Counted from the first letter of the stretch, positions 35,957 through 47,303 are shown. The stretch is DNA of 64,000 nucleotides from Hawksworthiomyces lignivorus (GCA_002917075.1 NTMA01000011.1:372001-436000); one strand, 5' to 3'. Translations and numbers: made by a program. Notes: a model not told the origin generated them from the sequence alone.

Positions 35957-37804
35957 TCAGATCAGTAGTGCTGGCGTGCCTAAGATTCGCAAGCAGGAGG
36001 CAATATCCCATGTAGCCCTGTCAGCATCCGTGGCTTCTCTGCTCCATACAGATTTGACAATATTCCCAGCTTCCCGCACAGCTCGTAGCAACTGGGTCCG
36101 GTTGCTCTCGGCAAAATGAGCCTCAAAAGCTTGCTTCTCAGCGGCTCCAGCCGCTAAACACGCAGCAACGCAGAGAGGCCAGGCATATGTGTGAAAATGC
36201 GCAACAGACTCAACGGCCTGTAGTAGTTTTAGCACCTGAGCTACATCCGAACGTATATGCGCGTTTTTCAGATCCCAACCACCAGTCACGACAGTAAGAT
36301 AGATGCGAGCGCCAAGAGCCCAGATACGTGCAGAAACCGTACGCATATTGGTAGAGACGCCTCTAAAATTAGCGAAGCTTTCCTGGTAATATGGCTGGAG
36401 CGGCGAACGAAACTGTTCAGCTGGCCACATTAACTTGTCTGCGGTGTCAAGGCGCTCTAAGCCAGCATTGAGTGTGTAAAGAATAGTTTTCGCACGCTCC
36501 TTGAGCGCCCTTTGCAAATCATGCTGGCTACTACTTGGCTGCTCTACCAGATCCTTTTTCCAGGCATCCAAGGCGGCAATGTCGCCCATCGCAATAATGA
36601 TCCAATTGGGAATGCCAACAAACGAAGACATGTCCAGCAGACTGTCAATGTCTTCTAAAGGCACATCGCCGAGCAATCGTTCATAGTAAGAGCGTAGCTT
36701 CGGCTCTCTGGCTAGCGATGTGCTGGCCACTACGTCCGCATACAGCAGAAAAGCCGTGAAGAAGCGAAAGGCGGATTGATCTGGATTCCATACAGGCCTT
36801 TCAAGTCCCCGCAACGCCGGACGCACCCATTCCATAGACTGCAAAACGGGAAACAGACCTAGAGGAAAAGCGGACAAGCCGTGCACCTGTTGGTGGAAGA
36901 CGCTGTCCAACAGCTGCCGAAGCAGGACCAGCGCCGTCGAAAGATGAGGATTCCAGTCAGCTACAGAGCGGCTGACAAACCGCTCAAATACCAGCAGCTG
37001 AGCAATTGTCTCCACGAGGACGGCCTTGGATAGCACGTCGCCGCGATCGTCGCTGTCGGCTTCGGTCATTTCCTCTTGGATCATCGCAAAAGACATGTCG
37101 GCCTGCTGTTCGATGAGACTCCAGACAGCCCTCTTGCATGACTCACGGTCTCCGAGCACGTCGCGGATGCCGACCGTGAAGAAGAATGCGCTCAGACTGA
37201 GAATGGAATGAAACACCGTCTGGTTCTGCCGCTGAAACGACAGCAGCCATGCACGGCTGGTTCCGACAAGCGGCGGGCGGTAAAACGGGAAGAGGAAGGG
37301 GAAGACGTAGTCGAGGTAGATCATTGAAAAGTCCAGCTCCCACGCGCGGCCAGGGGATGTGAGACTGGCAGCCAGCGTGTCGTCGTGTCGAAGAGAATCC
37401 GTGGCCAAGTCAAGCAGCGTCTTCAGGCGTGTGGGATATTCTGTGGTGATTGGCTCGCTGTTGCCCGCTACAGCGGCGTCCTTGCTCGATGGCCCACCAT
37501 GACCGCTGCGGGTCTTGCCAAAATCTTCTCGTGCCATTACCACAAACGACTCTGCGCTTCCTGGAACCACCTTGGAGCGCTGCTCACGACGGGCACTTGA
37601 GCTCTTGCGGATCTGTGCCCGAACGGCCTGGGCCATGCTGCGTTGTCGCAGGCCCCCATCCATCCAGTCGGGTTTTTCATGACCTCGGTGGCACGCGATA
37701 TCCAGAGAAGCACAGCTCTGGCAGACAGGCTGTGCGCCATCGCAGCCCTTCTTGCGCAGCCGACATGTCCAGCATCCCGTACGGACTCTCGACGAACCAG
37801 CCAT
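35957..37804 (-). CDS. Zn2Cys6 transcription factor
   Basis: An intronless gene of 615 residues. The zinc cluster is at the extreme N-terminus: CWTCRLRKKGCDGAQPVCQSC, then IACHRG (Cys-x2-Cys-x6-Cys-x6-Cys-x2-Cys-x6-Cys). It continues into KPDWMDGG, a start typical of the subgroup with a Fungal_trans_2 (PF11951-like) regulatory domain. The remaining 500 residues are mostly helical, with LDYVFPFLFPFYRPP and YQESFANFRGVSTN as landmarks of that group. It lies next to an NmrA-like gene and a Gfo/Idh/MocA gene on the same strand, which may be targets. No direct evidence links them. Confidence 0.92.
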   Translation of the reverse strand: MAGSSRVRTGCWTCRLRKKGCDGAQPVCQSCASLDIACHRGHEKPDWMDGGLRQRSMAQAVRAQIRKSSSARREQRSKVVPGSAESFVVMAREDFGKTRSGHGGPSSKDAAVAGNSEPITTEYPTRLKTLLDLATDSLRHDDTLAASLTSPGRAWELDFSMIYLDYVFPFLFPFYRPPLVGTSRAWLLSFQRQNQTVFHSILSLSAFFFTVGIRDVLGDRESCKRAVWSLIEQQADMSFAMIQEEMTEADSDDRGDVLSKAVLVETIAQLLVFERFVSRSVADWNPHLSTALVLLRQLLDSVFHQQVHGLSAFPLGLFPVLQSMEWVRPALRGLERPVWNPDQSAFRFFTAFLLYADVVASTSLAREPKLRSYYERLLGDVPLEDIDSLLDMSSFVGIPNWIIIAMGDIAALDAWKKDLVEQPSSSQHDLQRALKERAKTILYTLNAGLERLDTADKLMWPAEQFRSPLQPYYQESFANFRGVSTNMRTVSARIWALGARIYLTVVTGGWDLKNAHIRSDVAQVLKLLQAVESVAHFHTYAWPLCVAACLAAGAAEKQAFEAHFAESNRTQLLRAVREAGNIVKSVWSREATDADRATWDIASCLRILGTPALLI

Positions 37805-38221
37805 ACCTAAAGTGTTGGTCGGTGCTTTTAGTTATTGTTGATTGCAGGTGCTGGCGGATGGTTCCTTCGGAGCTTTCGGCCTTAAAGAGCTGCCGCTTAT
37901 TATTTAGTGGCGGAGCTGGCTACAGGCTTGGGTCCACAGACGGTTACTCCTCTCTCTCGCGTCGTTGATGGTCGCGGCAGACTTAAGCTAGTGCGGAGTG
38001 GCAGTTTGATGAGAGTCGCTCATTCATTGTGGAAAAGAATACAATCGATATTTTCAATTTATAAGCCTGTATTTACTAGGAAACTGAACTTAATTCACCT
38101 GCTGGGAAACAGGTCCAATGAAGATTTCATACAGCCACATCCTATATCCACAACTATATTTAGACTAACTAAGGAATGTACTTTCTCAGAAACGATGACA
38201 ATGTTTTGCAAGAATCTTTAA
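37805..38221. other. Short intergenic region
   Basis: Promoter of the Zn2Cys6 gene and 3' flank of the NmrA-like gene. No features stand out. Confidence 0.5.
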
Positions 38222-39281
38222 TTAGTGGCCCTTCCAGACGCTGATTATCTCAAAAAGCGTCTTCGTCTTGATATGGGGGAAAGCTTTGTTCAAACTCTTC
38301 TCTTCCGGTAGATGCATCAGTCCATTGACCATGAGCAATCCGAACACAGCAAAACGCCTCTGAATGACTGGTTTTGACCGAAGCGCATACAGCTTCTCAT
38401 AGAACGGCACCTCTGACACTTCGTAGCGCTCAAGCTTGTCGATGCTGTCATATACCACATCAAACTTGGTACCGCGAGCTTCTTCAGCCACCTGAACCAC
38501 TTCGTTGTATGTGGCAACACAGCTATAGCAGTATAAATCCTTGTCCCATTTTGGCAGATCCAAGGCTGCCTCCACGAAGCGCGCGATATCATAGCTGTAT
38601 GAGAACGAAATCAGGTCGTTTCCAGACCCAGGGATGGCGGCCGCCTTGTTGGCAATATCGACGTGAATGCTATACACGCCCATGTGGCTCGGTAAATACG
38701 GCGTTCCAAAGGGATCCGCTATGTACCCGACGTTGAAGACAGTCCACTCGAGATCAGTTTCGGCTAGCGCTTTCCGAGCGGCAGCACGGTAGACATACTG
38801 AGGAAGCTTAAACTTCCTAGAGACCTAGACATTAGCAAAAGAGGCAAGACACAAGGTTCAAAGACGATGGTGCACAACGTACGGATCGTCAACCGGAACT
38901 GCCCACTCACTGGCGACAAAGCGCTTAGTGTGGGGACACTGGCTGGACGCTTTGATGAGGTTGAGCTCGGCAGCACCAGACTCGGGCGAGTTCACCTGTA
39001 TTGTGCAGATAACGGTATGGATATCATTTTCTTCAAGAACGTGCGTCAGACCGTTGCTATCAGAATAGTCTACGACCAAGACGGGAACTTGGCCATTCAG
39101 AATATTGGCTTCCTGATGTCACAGTCAAGGCCATCAGCAGGATATTGGTCCACATTTTCACAGAGAGGGGTCTTACATGGCGAGAGAGCACAATAAGTTT
39201 GTGTTTTGGGTTGTCTTTGAGAACTTCGGCTATGGTCAGGCCGATCTTTCCTGTACCTCCTGCAATTGCAATGTTCACCAT
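38222..39281 (-). CDS. NmrA-like / isoflavone-reductase-like NAD(P)-binding protein
   Basis: Three exons, 39177-39281, 38883-39112 and 38222-38816, giving 309 residues. The amino end has the atypical-SDR nucleotide motif GGTGKIG directly after a beta strand (VNIAIAG), then LIVLSRH as the second strand. The middle has FVASEWAVP and the end is helical. These are marks of the NmrA/isoflavone-reductase branch of atypical short-chain dehydrogenases, whose fungal members are either redox enzymes or NAD(P)H sensors. The exon 2/3 acceptor is the second of two nearby TAG sites, because only it keeps the frame into KFKLPQYVYR. Whether this copy is catalytic is unclear: a YxxxK motif is not evident in the usual place. 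Confidence 0.88.
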
Positions 39282-39937
39282 TTTGTATGTGTATATCCGT
39301 TGACTTGGCAGAATAGATGGGTGAGAATAAGATTGAAAAGAGAACTTCGACCGGCTTTTTGGAGGAGGCAAAGCTTCTACTTATACACTTGAATGCCACA
39401 GTCTCTTCGTCCTTGAATTCCCTCACTTGCACATCAGACTATTCTTGTCCTAATACTCCCGTCTTTGTTATTCGAGACGAGCATCTGCGGCATTGTGAGG
39501 TCGACAACGGCTCTAATAGTGATAGGCACTATTCCTATTTTGGATTTTGCGCGCGCAAACTCCTAGAATTGTTTAGCTGATTCCAAATCTATGATCCAGA
39601 ACCTGAATCTCTTATGCGCCCCACACGCGGTACCTTGCGGCACGGCGGACACCTGAGATGTTTAGAGAGAAGAGGAAAAGCTGCTGATATATACAAGAAA
39701 CATTATGTTGGGAAAATCCTCGTAGGGTATGAAATTTGACCATCCCAAGAAAGGGGCAAATGTTCTGTTACTGTTCCTGCAAAAGCATCTCTACGAAAGC
39801 ACGTATAAAATGCACAGCCAAAACGGATAGCCGACATACGTTCCACCTCATACATAACCACTCAACTTATTAACAGTGTTCGTATTCTGGTTTCAAATGC
39901 ACAGTGGATTTCATTTCATTTCTTGAGGGTTTCCTCG
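39282..39937. other. Intergenic region
   Basis: Promoter of the NmrA-like gene and 3' flank of the oxidoreductase gene. No supported coding sequence. Confidence 0.5.
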
Positions 39938-41277
39938 TTAATTAACTGAGACGGTCACGCCTTCTTTCGAGCTCTTCTGAGCAAGCTCAATCAGTCTAAT
40001 CACATCTCGAGACGACTCTGCCGTCACTGGGACCGGGCCCTTTCCTTCCAGTGCTGTCGCTAAGAGCTCATAGAACTTGATATACGTAGCCGGCGGCAGA
40101 GTAGGTATCGTGCTCGCTACGAACTTTCCATCCTTGCTGACTGTTAGGGTACCTATGCGATGGTATGTCAGCGCTTTGTGTCTTGTGCGTCGCTAGGAAT
40201 AGATCTACAATCGCAAATACTAACCAGCATGGCTTGCGTCTTCTACGCCAAAGCCTGGGTCGGTAAGCTTCATACCGCCTATAATCTGTGGCTCCTGGGG
40301 GTCGAGGTGGTACTGGAATAGAAATGTCAGAAGGGCCAAAAGAAGTAAAAAAGAATTAACTCCTATCAAAAAAAAAGGAAAGGAGTGCAGTCTTGCCTTG
40401 CGGAAACTCCCCTTCTCTCCACGGACCCAGAACCGCAGCTGCTGGACATCGACGCTCAGCACGCTGGCCTTGGCGGTGACGAGCAGGCCGCTGCTGTAGT
40501 GCAGCAGCACCGTGAAGCCGTCCTGCGGGTCGTGCGAGACGGTGCTGCCGGATCGCTGCGACCCGAGAAACGCGGTCAGGCGGTCCGGCAGGCCGAACAG
40601 CGTCACCGCCTGGTCGAGCAGGTGCGTGCCCAGGTCGTAGACGGCGTCGCTGCCCGGGCTGTTGCCCTTACCGGCCCACTTGGCCTTCACGACGGGGCTG
40701 TAGCGGTCAAAGTGCGTCTCGAACTCGACGATGCGACCCAGGGCGTTGCCGTCCGCGAGGAGGCCCTGGAGGGTGAGGAAATCGGAGTCCCACCGGCGGT
40801 TCTGGAAAACGGTGAGCAGCACGCCGTTCTTCTTGGCGAGGGCGATGAGGGTGTCGCACTCAGCGCTGGTCGGAGCAAAGGGCTTTTCGACAACGACTGC
40901 TGCCGTCAGCTTATCAAAGGATACAGAAGAAATGCATGGCTGCTGTCGCCACAACCCGTCGTCTGCAGCTCATCCTATGTGGTCAGAGCGTACGTACCAT
41001 TTTTCCCAGCCGCCAGGGCCTTGGACGCGAGATCAAAGTGGGTTGCTGCCGGCGTGGAGATGATGACTAGGTCGACGGTCGCATCCTTGACGAGCGCATC
41101 GACGTCTCCGTAGACGGCACAGGTGGGGTGGTCCGTCTGCGCCTCGGTGCCGTGCCGCTGCACAATGGCGCGCAGCTCAAAGCTGGGTGAAGCTTCGATA
41201 AAAGGAATGTGGAAGACTTTGGCAGACAAGCCATAGCCTACCACACCAACTCCGAACTTCTTGGGAGATGTTGCCAT
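39938..41277 (-). CDS. Gfo/Idh/MocA-family NAD(P)-dependent oxidoreductase
   Basis: Four exons, 40998-41277, 40397-40896, 40225-40312 and 39938-40152, giving 360 residues. The N-terminal Rossmann domain begins FGVGVVGYGLSAKVFHIPF. The catalytic-region motif VVVEKPFAPT contains the family's EKP. The C-terminal domain follows with DLGTHLLDQAVTLFG, whose His is the expected catalytic residue. Family members oxidise or reduce sugars, inositols, dihydrodiols and related polyols in the cytosol. Two splice details stand out. The exon 1/2 acceptor is a CAGCAG tandem, and I took the second because it gives Asn-Val-Val-Val-Glu-Lys-Pro. The exon 2/3 intron has a GC donor (AAG|GCAAGA), the only one that keeps the frame. 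The substrate is unknown. Confidence 0.92.
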
Positions 41278-41564
41278 GATGTCTTCTCTTTTTTTTTGTT
41301 GTTGCTTTTGGTGGGTGTGCTGTGTTTTGAGATAAGTCTCCTGATCTCGTGAAGTTAGATATAGATCGCGCCGGAAGACAACTCAGCTTTTTCGGAGTTG
41401 CTCTTTTCGTTACTAAGTCCGCCAGCTATCCCACATGACTCGCTTGGTGGGAGGTAAACAAAGAGACTGTAGCTATTTAGTAGGCTGCAGAAGCTATGAA
41501 CAACCGATGCCCAGCGCTAAATTTTTACCAGCAGGCGTTTCTCACAAGCCTCTCTTGCAGATTT

Positions 41565-41605
<41 letters not shown>

Positions 41606-42265
41606 AGACTTGGCATTTATAAAAACTATCTCATAAATAGCGAAAATTTCTCCAGGACCCAACCAGACGTCTACTAAAGTGAATCTGGCTAGTTCTTGTC
41701 CATTCTACTAGCTCGTCTCGCCCGTACCGCATAGTTACTATTACTCATCTTGTCGATCTCCCGAAGAGATCTGCTGCTCTGCACTATTAGCCACTGCAAC
41801 CATAACGACCCTGCCCATCTTCGGTGTAATATGAATAGGAATGTGCTCTGTACGGTCTAAATCTTCCACCTTTAATACTCGCCTTTTGAAAACAACCTGT
41901 TGCACCTTATCATTTAGGCAGGGGTTCAACATGCACTCGGCGTCATAAATGCCTCGGAGTCATGCTTTGTCATTGCTGTACTGATGAGAATCGAAGCCGT
42001 AGCTCTTTCGGTTGGTATTAAAGATATTTCCTAATGTGGTATAGCAGATTCTTGCGTACGCAAAACCGTCATTCCAATATGCCTTTCTGGGCAATTTCAA
42101 TCCACTCTGATCAGCGAGTCTCGCTGACCCATCCGGAGGTGAGTGTCGAGAAGAGAGTTTCCGCTTGAAGTCTTGCCAAAGTAGACCAAATTGTTTATTT
42201 CTGACAACTCGAAGTAGCGTTGCACCTTCTCCAATTTCTCGTCAAAGTGTTCATAAGATAGACTA
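41278..42265. other. Intergenic region with a 35-bp poly-A run
   Basis: About 1 kb. It holds an uninterrupted run of 35 A at 41569-41603 and two short open frames on the minus strand (41741-41932 and 42097-42291). The second abuts the coiled-coil gene in another frame. Neither has a recognisable domain, and they may be debris of decayed genes. Confidence 0.45.
41569..41603. repeat. A35 homopolymer
   Basis: Thirty-five consecutive A residues on the plus strand. It could be a simple-repeat expansion or the tail of a retroposed element. No reverse-transcriptase remnant or clear target duplication is visible around it. Confidence 0.9.
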
Positions 42266-43457
42266 TTAACAAATACCTTTCTTGACCACACTTGAAGAGG
42301 TTAGACGCATCGTTCCGTCCCGTAACAAGCCAGTTGTCTTGTCGCCTTTGACAACACCACCAAAAACAATAAATGATACTTCGAACAGCTCTTTCTTTCC
42401 GGTGGTGTTTTCCATCCCATTTACCCCAACTACTTCAATTGATTTTTCATTCGAGGGTACACGGGTAGGAAATGTAATGTCTTGCTCCCATTTATACTCT
42501 ATATTTGATGCGCGAAACTTGCTGGCCAGTTCGTAAGCAATATTACATAACTGAGCGAGCTCTTTGATGGCCGCGTCCGATATGCCATTGATGAAATAAT
42601 CTCTCAGCTCGTTATTTATAATGTTGACGGCAACTGATAGCATTGCGGTTTCACCGCCGTTGCTAGGAGACACAAGCTTCTCTGAGAGTCGGAGAGTTGC
42701 AGCGCGCCAGTTTCGGAGTTCTTCTTCTACGAGAAAGTATTAGCTCCTTTTTTCTAAGATCTCTATATGGAGATGGAAGCTGTCACCATTGCAACCCAAA
42801 TTCTCCAACTGCATCTCGAACCGCCTCAACTCGGAGTCAAGGCGTCCCCAAGACGTTAAAGATGAAATGCCGAAAAGAGGAGAAGTCTTTGAAAATATCT
42901 GAGAATGCAGCGCAGTTGCTAACTTGTATTGGAAGAACAAATCTTTGAGATCTGGAGAACTGCCACGGGGAATAACAATGGGTGGTGCCAGCTGGGACAT
43001 ATGGTTGCGAACAAACTGAAAGATACCATTCTTCAGTTCCAGCACGTATCTCTCGATAGAATCGTCTGTGATGGCATTGCTGCGGCGCCTGGATTGAGTG
43101 ATAATGCCTCGGAGCTTCGAGATCTCGACTCTAAATTCTCTGTTCTCGTCCTTCAGACGACTGACTTCGGCTGCTTGTGATGCCTGCTTTGATTTGTCTT
43201 GTGATCAGCAAAGCTTCTGAGGCAAATGCCATCCGTGGTATGTGTACAGGCCAGGGCCTAATTCATATTTCACTTACATTAGCCAACGCATTGTCAGCGG
43301 ATTGAAACGGATCGCCTTGGATTTCATCGAAAATAAAGTCGTCAAACTTTTTGTTGAGTTCATCAAACTTCGCGTTCAGTGCACGGATGCCTTCATTTGT
43401 TTCATTAACCTTAGTGAAAATAGCATTACCGGCCGTGCTATGCAGAGGTTGCGCCAT
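42266..43457 (-). CDS. Coiled-coil hypothetical protein of an expanded fungal family
   Basis: Three exons, 43278-43457, 42787-43183 and 42266-42726, giving 345 residues. The N-terminal 80 residues form heptad-like coiled coil (EGIRALNAKFDELNKKFDDF, then VSRLKDENREFRVEISKLR). A helical domain follows: YVLELKNGIFQFVR, LFFQYKLATALHSQIF, LENLGCNEEELRNWR. The C-terminus, IVFGGVVKGDKT, matches how members of this lineage-expanded Sordariomycete/Eurotiomycete family end, so I accept the stop at 42266. Donors are GTAAGT and GTGACA. No function is known for the family. It is divergent from an Hsp70-like gene, with start codons 565 bp apart. Codon use is less GC-biased than in the housekeeping genes. 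Confidence 0.75.
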
Positions 43458-44021
43458 GATAGGCCTCGAAAAAGCGCCGAACATTAAGTTCTTGTGCGCT
43501 TCTTCTAATAGGTAATGTCGATGCTTCAACGGCTGCTGCAAAGGAAGACGATGTTAAATGAGGGGAAAATTGCTCTTCGTCACATCCAGCTATATCCCTG
43601 AGAGGCTGTGCTGCATTGTCACAGCCACTTGCTGGTGCTTAAATGGTTGGATGAGAACCCACCTGGATAAGAGATTACAACATAATATTACTGGTCACAG
43701 CCTAAACAGGGACTGAGCCTCAACAATTTCGTGCCTGTGATTGCTCGCCTCCTTTCCTAACTGTCCGGGTCTCTCCGCCTCCCCCCCCCCCCCCCCCAAG
43801 AAACTGACATTAAGCGGATATCTCTTGCACCCCTGGGATAACTGGTACCTGACACGACGGTCAATATCTTCTTGAACGGCATGTGCATGACTTCACTCTA
43901 TTTTCCATCTTTCTAGACGGCTTTGACCAACTTAGAGATTGGACAATATTCTCATTTATTCCACCGATAGTAAATCATACATTCAGTAGAGCGAATAATC
44001 TTCCAGCTTCTTTCTACTCAA
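43458..44021. promoter_or_regulatory. Divergent promoter with a C17 run
   Basis: Shared upstream region of the coiled-coil gene (minus) and the Hsp70-like gene (plus). It contains a 17-base C homopolymer at 43781-43797. No clear heat-shock element (nGAAn arrays) was found. Confidence 0.5.
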
Positions 44022-46377
44022 ATGGCTGCCTTTGAACGGGACGCTATTATAATCGCTCTGGATTTTGGAACAACGTATAGCGGGTAAGTGAAAACACAAA
44101 TTAAAGATATTCCCAGTCACACATAAGATGATTAACTCTTTCTAGAATCGCCTATGCGTATACGACAGATCCCAATGACATTCGTAGCATCAACGAATGG
44201 CCTGGGGCCGATCGAAAATTGCCAAAAACACCAACCGCCATCAAATACGACAACGGCCTTAAGACGTTCAAATGGGGTTACGAGATCGACACAACCTTAG
44301 AGGAAAGGATAATCAACCTCAAGCTGCTTCTCGACCCTGATCAAAGTCAACTCTGGCCATATGATATTCGCATGGACCTCCAGGCCGAGGCGGACAACCT
44401 TCCCAAGGATATCCTGGAAGTGATCGCAGATTACTTCAGAGCAATTTACAACTATGCACTGGAAGAAATAAAAAAAGATGGATTGGATCAGTCTTTTCTT
44501 GATGGATTTGAGAAACGCTTCGTGCTGACGGTTCCAGCTATCTGGTCCGAGAAAGCCAAGCATTTGACGCAGAAGGTATGTATGATTTAGATGCAGATAA
44601 ATAAACGAACCTAACAGCAATAGGCAGCCGAGAGAGCCGGTATGATGCCCATTGACATGATTACGGAGCCCGAAGCAGCAGCTCTTTTCACCTTGGACTC
44701 GATGAAGAACCGAGGGCTTCAGGTATACAGCCCATACTACTTCAAATAGGCACAATGATATTTTACTGAGCCATTCGCAGCAAGGTGATATCATGACCGT
44801 GTGTGATGCTGGAGGGGGAACCGTCGACCTCATCTCATACGAAGTGAAGAGCGTTAAGCCATTCGAGCTACGAGCCTTGACTGTAGCTTCTGGTATGGTC
44901 TACAGCCAAGATAAATAGTTTTCTAATCTAACCTCGCCTCAGGGGATATTGCCGGGTCTCTGCTTTTGAATAAAGGATTTGAGCAGTTGGTCCAAAGTGC
45001 TGTCGCTGGTGATGGGGCATTCGTTGCACTACGAAAATCGGAGGCTTATAAGAATGCCATGATGGATTTCGACTCCGTCATCAAGCCTAATTTCCGAGGG
45101 CAAGACGATGCTTGCAAATACGTGAAATTTACAATGGCCAAGCTCCGGGACAATCGAGCTAGAGGTCTGGAGAGGGACGCTCTGGCGTTACCAGGGTAAA
45201 TATCTCCGTATACATGTGCCAATTACAGACACATATACCACATATGAGTATCAGTCATGTGTGGCAACAAGGGGGCTAATTATCTGCAGACCGACTTTAC
45301 AAAAGATATTTGACCCTGTCATCACAAGAATTAACAATTTAGTTACCGATCAAGTACAGAGAGCGAGAGCTGCGCTTGATGCACAACCGGGCGACTTCCA
45401 CGGATCAAAAAATACGAGGACGGTATGATCCTATACTAGATGCAAAAGTCTTAGAATTACTGCTTACCCTTTCCAAGGCGATCTTCTTAGTTGGGGGCTT
45501 TGGAGGAAATCACTACCTGAAGAGTGTAATCGAAAAATCGCACCCTAACGTAATAGTGGTACAGCCAAAAGACGGGTGAGTTCATCATCCTAAGAGAATT
45601 ATTACTATATTCTAATGTCATATAAAGATGGGCTGCAATAGCCAAGTAAGTACATGTTCTGCGCTTGATATTTTGGAAGCTGCGCCTAATCTTGCGGCTA
45701 GAGGCGCTGTGTTATCGAAATTGAGCGGCCGGGCTACGGTTTTGACGACAAGGCCATTAAAGCACTATGGAGTGACAGTTAATGCGCTCTGGGATTCAGT
45801 TATCGACGAAGGTCGTAGGAAATTCAAGGATACTTGGCAAGAGACATGGCGATGCGAGCGCCTGGACTGGTTTATTCACATGGTCCGTATCTGCCGAAGT
45901 GCATTCAATTCTTCCAAGTTACCTAAGTGTCGTTTTCTAACAGTCGTCTTAGGGACAAGAGCTACAGCGAAATGAAAAGATTCGGCTATCGTATTCCCGA
46001 TCTTTTGGCGACCGAGACTTCCCAAATGGCGACTTGATGGCTAGGAGTAACCTCTACGAATGTGTCGAAACTAATCCACCCACACATCCGCCTGAAAATT
46101 GTAAGAGCCCATATATCCTCCCCTAGTTTTATTATTTGAATACAAATGGTGCTGATACTTTCCTACCGAAGTATCTTCCTGGAAAAACTGCACACTGGCT
46201 ACGGATTTGAGTCTCGTCCCTGCCTCTTATTTCGTTCAAGAGGAGCGCCCGTCAGATAAGGCCATTTACTGGAGAGTTAATTACGTCCTTCAGATTCAAG
46301 TTAATCCGTCTGGGTTGATGAGATTTTCACTAGAAGTTGGTGGTGAAGAGTATTCTGCAGTGGAAGCGAAGTTTTAG
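44022..46377 (+). CDS. Hsp70-like actin-fold ATPase, fungal Hsp12A-type
   Basis: Eleven exons: 44022-44083, 44146-44575, 44624-44722, 44781-44892, 44943-45195, 45290-45422, 45478-45575, 45628-45645, 45702-45882, 45953-46100 and 46172-46377, giving 579 residues. Phosphate loop 1 is IALDFGTTYSG and phosphate loop 2 is TVCDAGGGTVDL. The connecting motif is ITEPEAAALFTL and the adenosine motif is IFLVGGFGGNHYL, so the actin/Hsp70 ATPase core is intact. The C-terminal region is not a canonical Hsp70 substrate-binding domain and lacks a lid and EEVD tail. This is the pattern of the large fungal family of Hsp70-like proteins related to animal HSPA12. Exon 8 is only 18 nt. These proteins are multiplied and variable in filamentous fungi, their substrates are unknown, and they often lie near HET-type genes. 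Confidence 0.9.
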
Positions 46378-46483
46378 GTAATGCTTGTAGATTGTGCATT
46401 TATACAGGGTGTACCCTAGCGATCTTCGAAGTTTCTTTGTTGCTTAAAGTGATGTAGAAGATAAGCAATTTGGTCAAAATTAT

Positions 46484-47218
46484 TTACATTGCGACCAGAT
46501 CGAGTTCATACAACTGTCTTCCTAAAAACAGGGCTTCCTTCAGTTTGGCGGAGAATTGTGTCCCAACCGCGTACTGTGCTTCTTCGGCGAGAGAGACAGA
46601 AGATTTAGTGGAGTCCACGCTGTCCAGTAATAGCATATCCCCGAAAGGCGTGGTGATGTCTCCCACCAGTGTGTCTGTTGCGTTGTAACCATTTATTATC
46701 GCTTCGCTTCGTTCCTTAAACTGTGTCTGGAGATTTGCTGTCATCGAACCAGGCCAGTGTACGCTCCCCATGACATCTTGCCATTGAACGATTCGGCACC
46801 ACGGAGAACCTCTTGAGAGGTCAATCGTGATCTCCCAAGGCGTTAAATTATTTTTGGCCTGGTGGAGTCCCCATAGAATGAACATTGGTCGGGAGCTTCC
46901 TTGTTTTGCAATACAAAGTATGCCGCAGATATGTTGCTCTGGCCTGCCACTTGGTCTTTGCTTCTTGGTCGGAGCCAAGTACGAAGAGTTGAATGTGATT
47001 CCGTCAGCGAGAGGATATGCCGTGCAGCAGCTCAACCCGCTAATGTGCACTGCAATTCGTAGCGGCGGTGTTGTGAAGAGTTCCGAGTTCGTTTCAAGCT
47101 TGAGACGGTTATCGGGACCGGTAAGAAGCAAGTTCACGCTCTCAAATATGGCGTTACTCAGGTCATACATCACTGCCAGAGTTAGTGAGTAGCTGCCACC
47201 AGAAAGCAGGTTTGACAT
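46484..47218 (-). CDS. Hypothetical protein, unrecognised
   Basis: An intronless frame of 244 residues from the ATG at 47218, convergent with the Hsp70-like gene and only 107 bp from its stop. The sequence is globular-looking with beta-type stretches (SYSLTLAVMYDLSNAIF, LRIAVHISGLSCC) and a Glu/Ala-rich end. I do not recognise a family. It lies directly downstream of the HET-domain gene on the same strand, 85 bp away. I tested joining it to that gene as an extra exon, but no donor/acceptor pair keeps the frame. It could be an independent gene or the detached C-terminal part of the HET protein. Confidence 0.5.
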   Translation of the reverse strand: MSNLLSGGSYSLTLAVMYDLSNAIFESVNLLLTGPDNRLKLETNSELFTTPPLRIAVHISGLSCCTAYPLADGITFNSSYLAPTKKQRPSGRPEQHICGILCIAKQGSSRPMFILWGLHQAKNNLTPWEITIDLSRGSPWCRIVQWQDVMGSVHWPGSMTANLQTQFKERSEAIINGYNATDTLVGDITTPFGDMLLLDSVDSTKSSVSLAEEAQYAVGTQFSAKLKEALFLGRQLYELDLVAM

Positions 47219-47303
47219 TATTAACGTTAATGCAAATGGTCGAAGCAACAGCCGTTCATCAATGAAAAGAAAAAAAAAATTACAATTTTTAACAAGGTTT
47301 CAC

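Noticed and set aside
41435..41677. 80-codon plus-strand frame with a poly-Lys run
   Set aside because: Produced entirely by the A35 homopolymer.
42097..42291. C-terminal extension of the coiled-coil protein in another frame
   Set aside because: It would need a 14- or 29-bp intron. The stop at 42266 already gives the family's normal C-terminus.
43781..43797. Telomere- or centromere-type repeat
   Set aside because: It is a plain C homopolymer without TTAGGG-type units or surrounding repeats.
47219..47303. Joining the HET gene and the downstream 244-codon frame as one spliced gene
   Set aside because: A GTACGT donor exists near the HET stop, but no acceptor restores the downstream frame.
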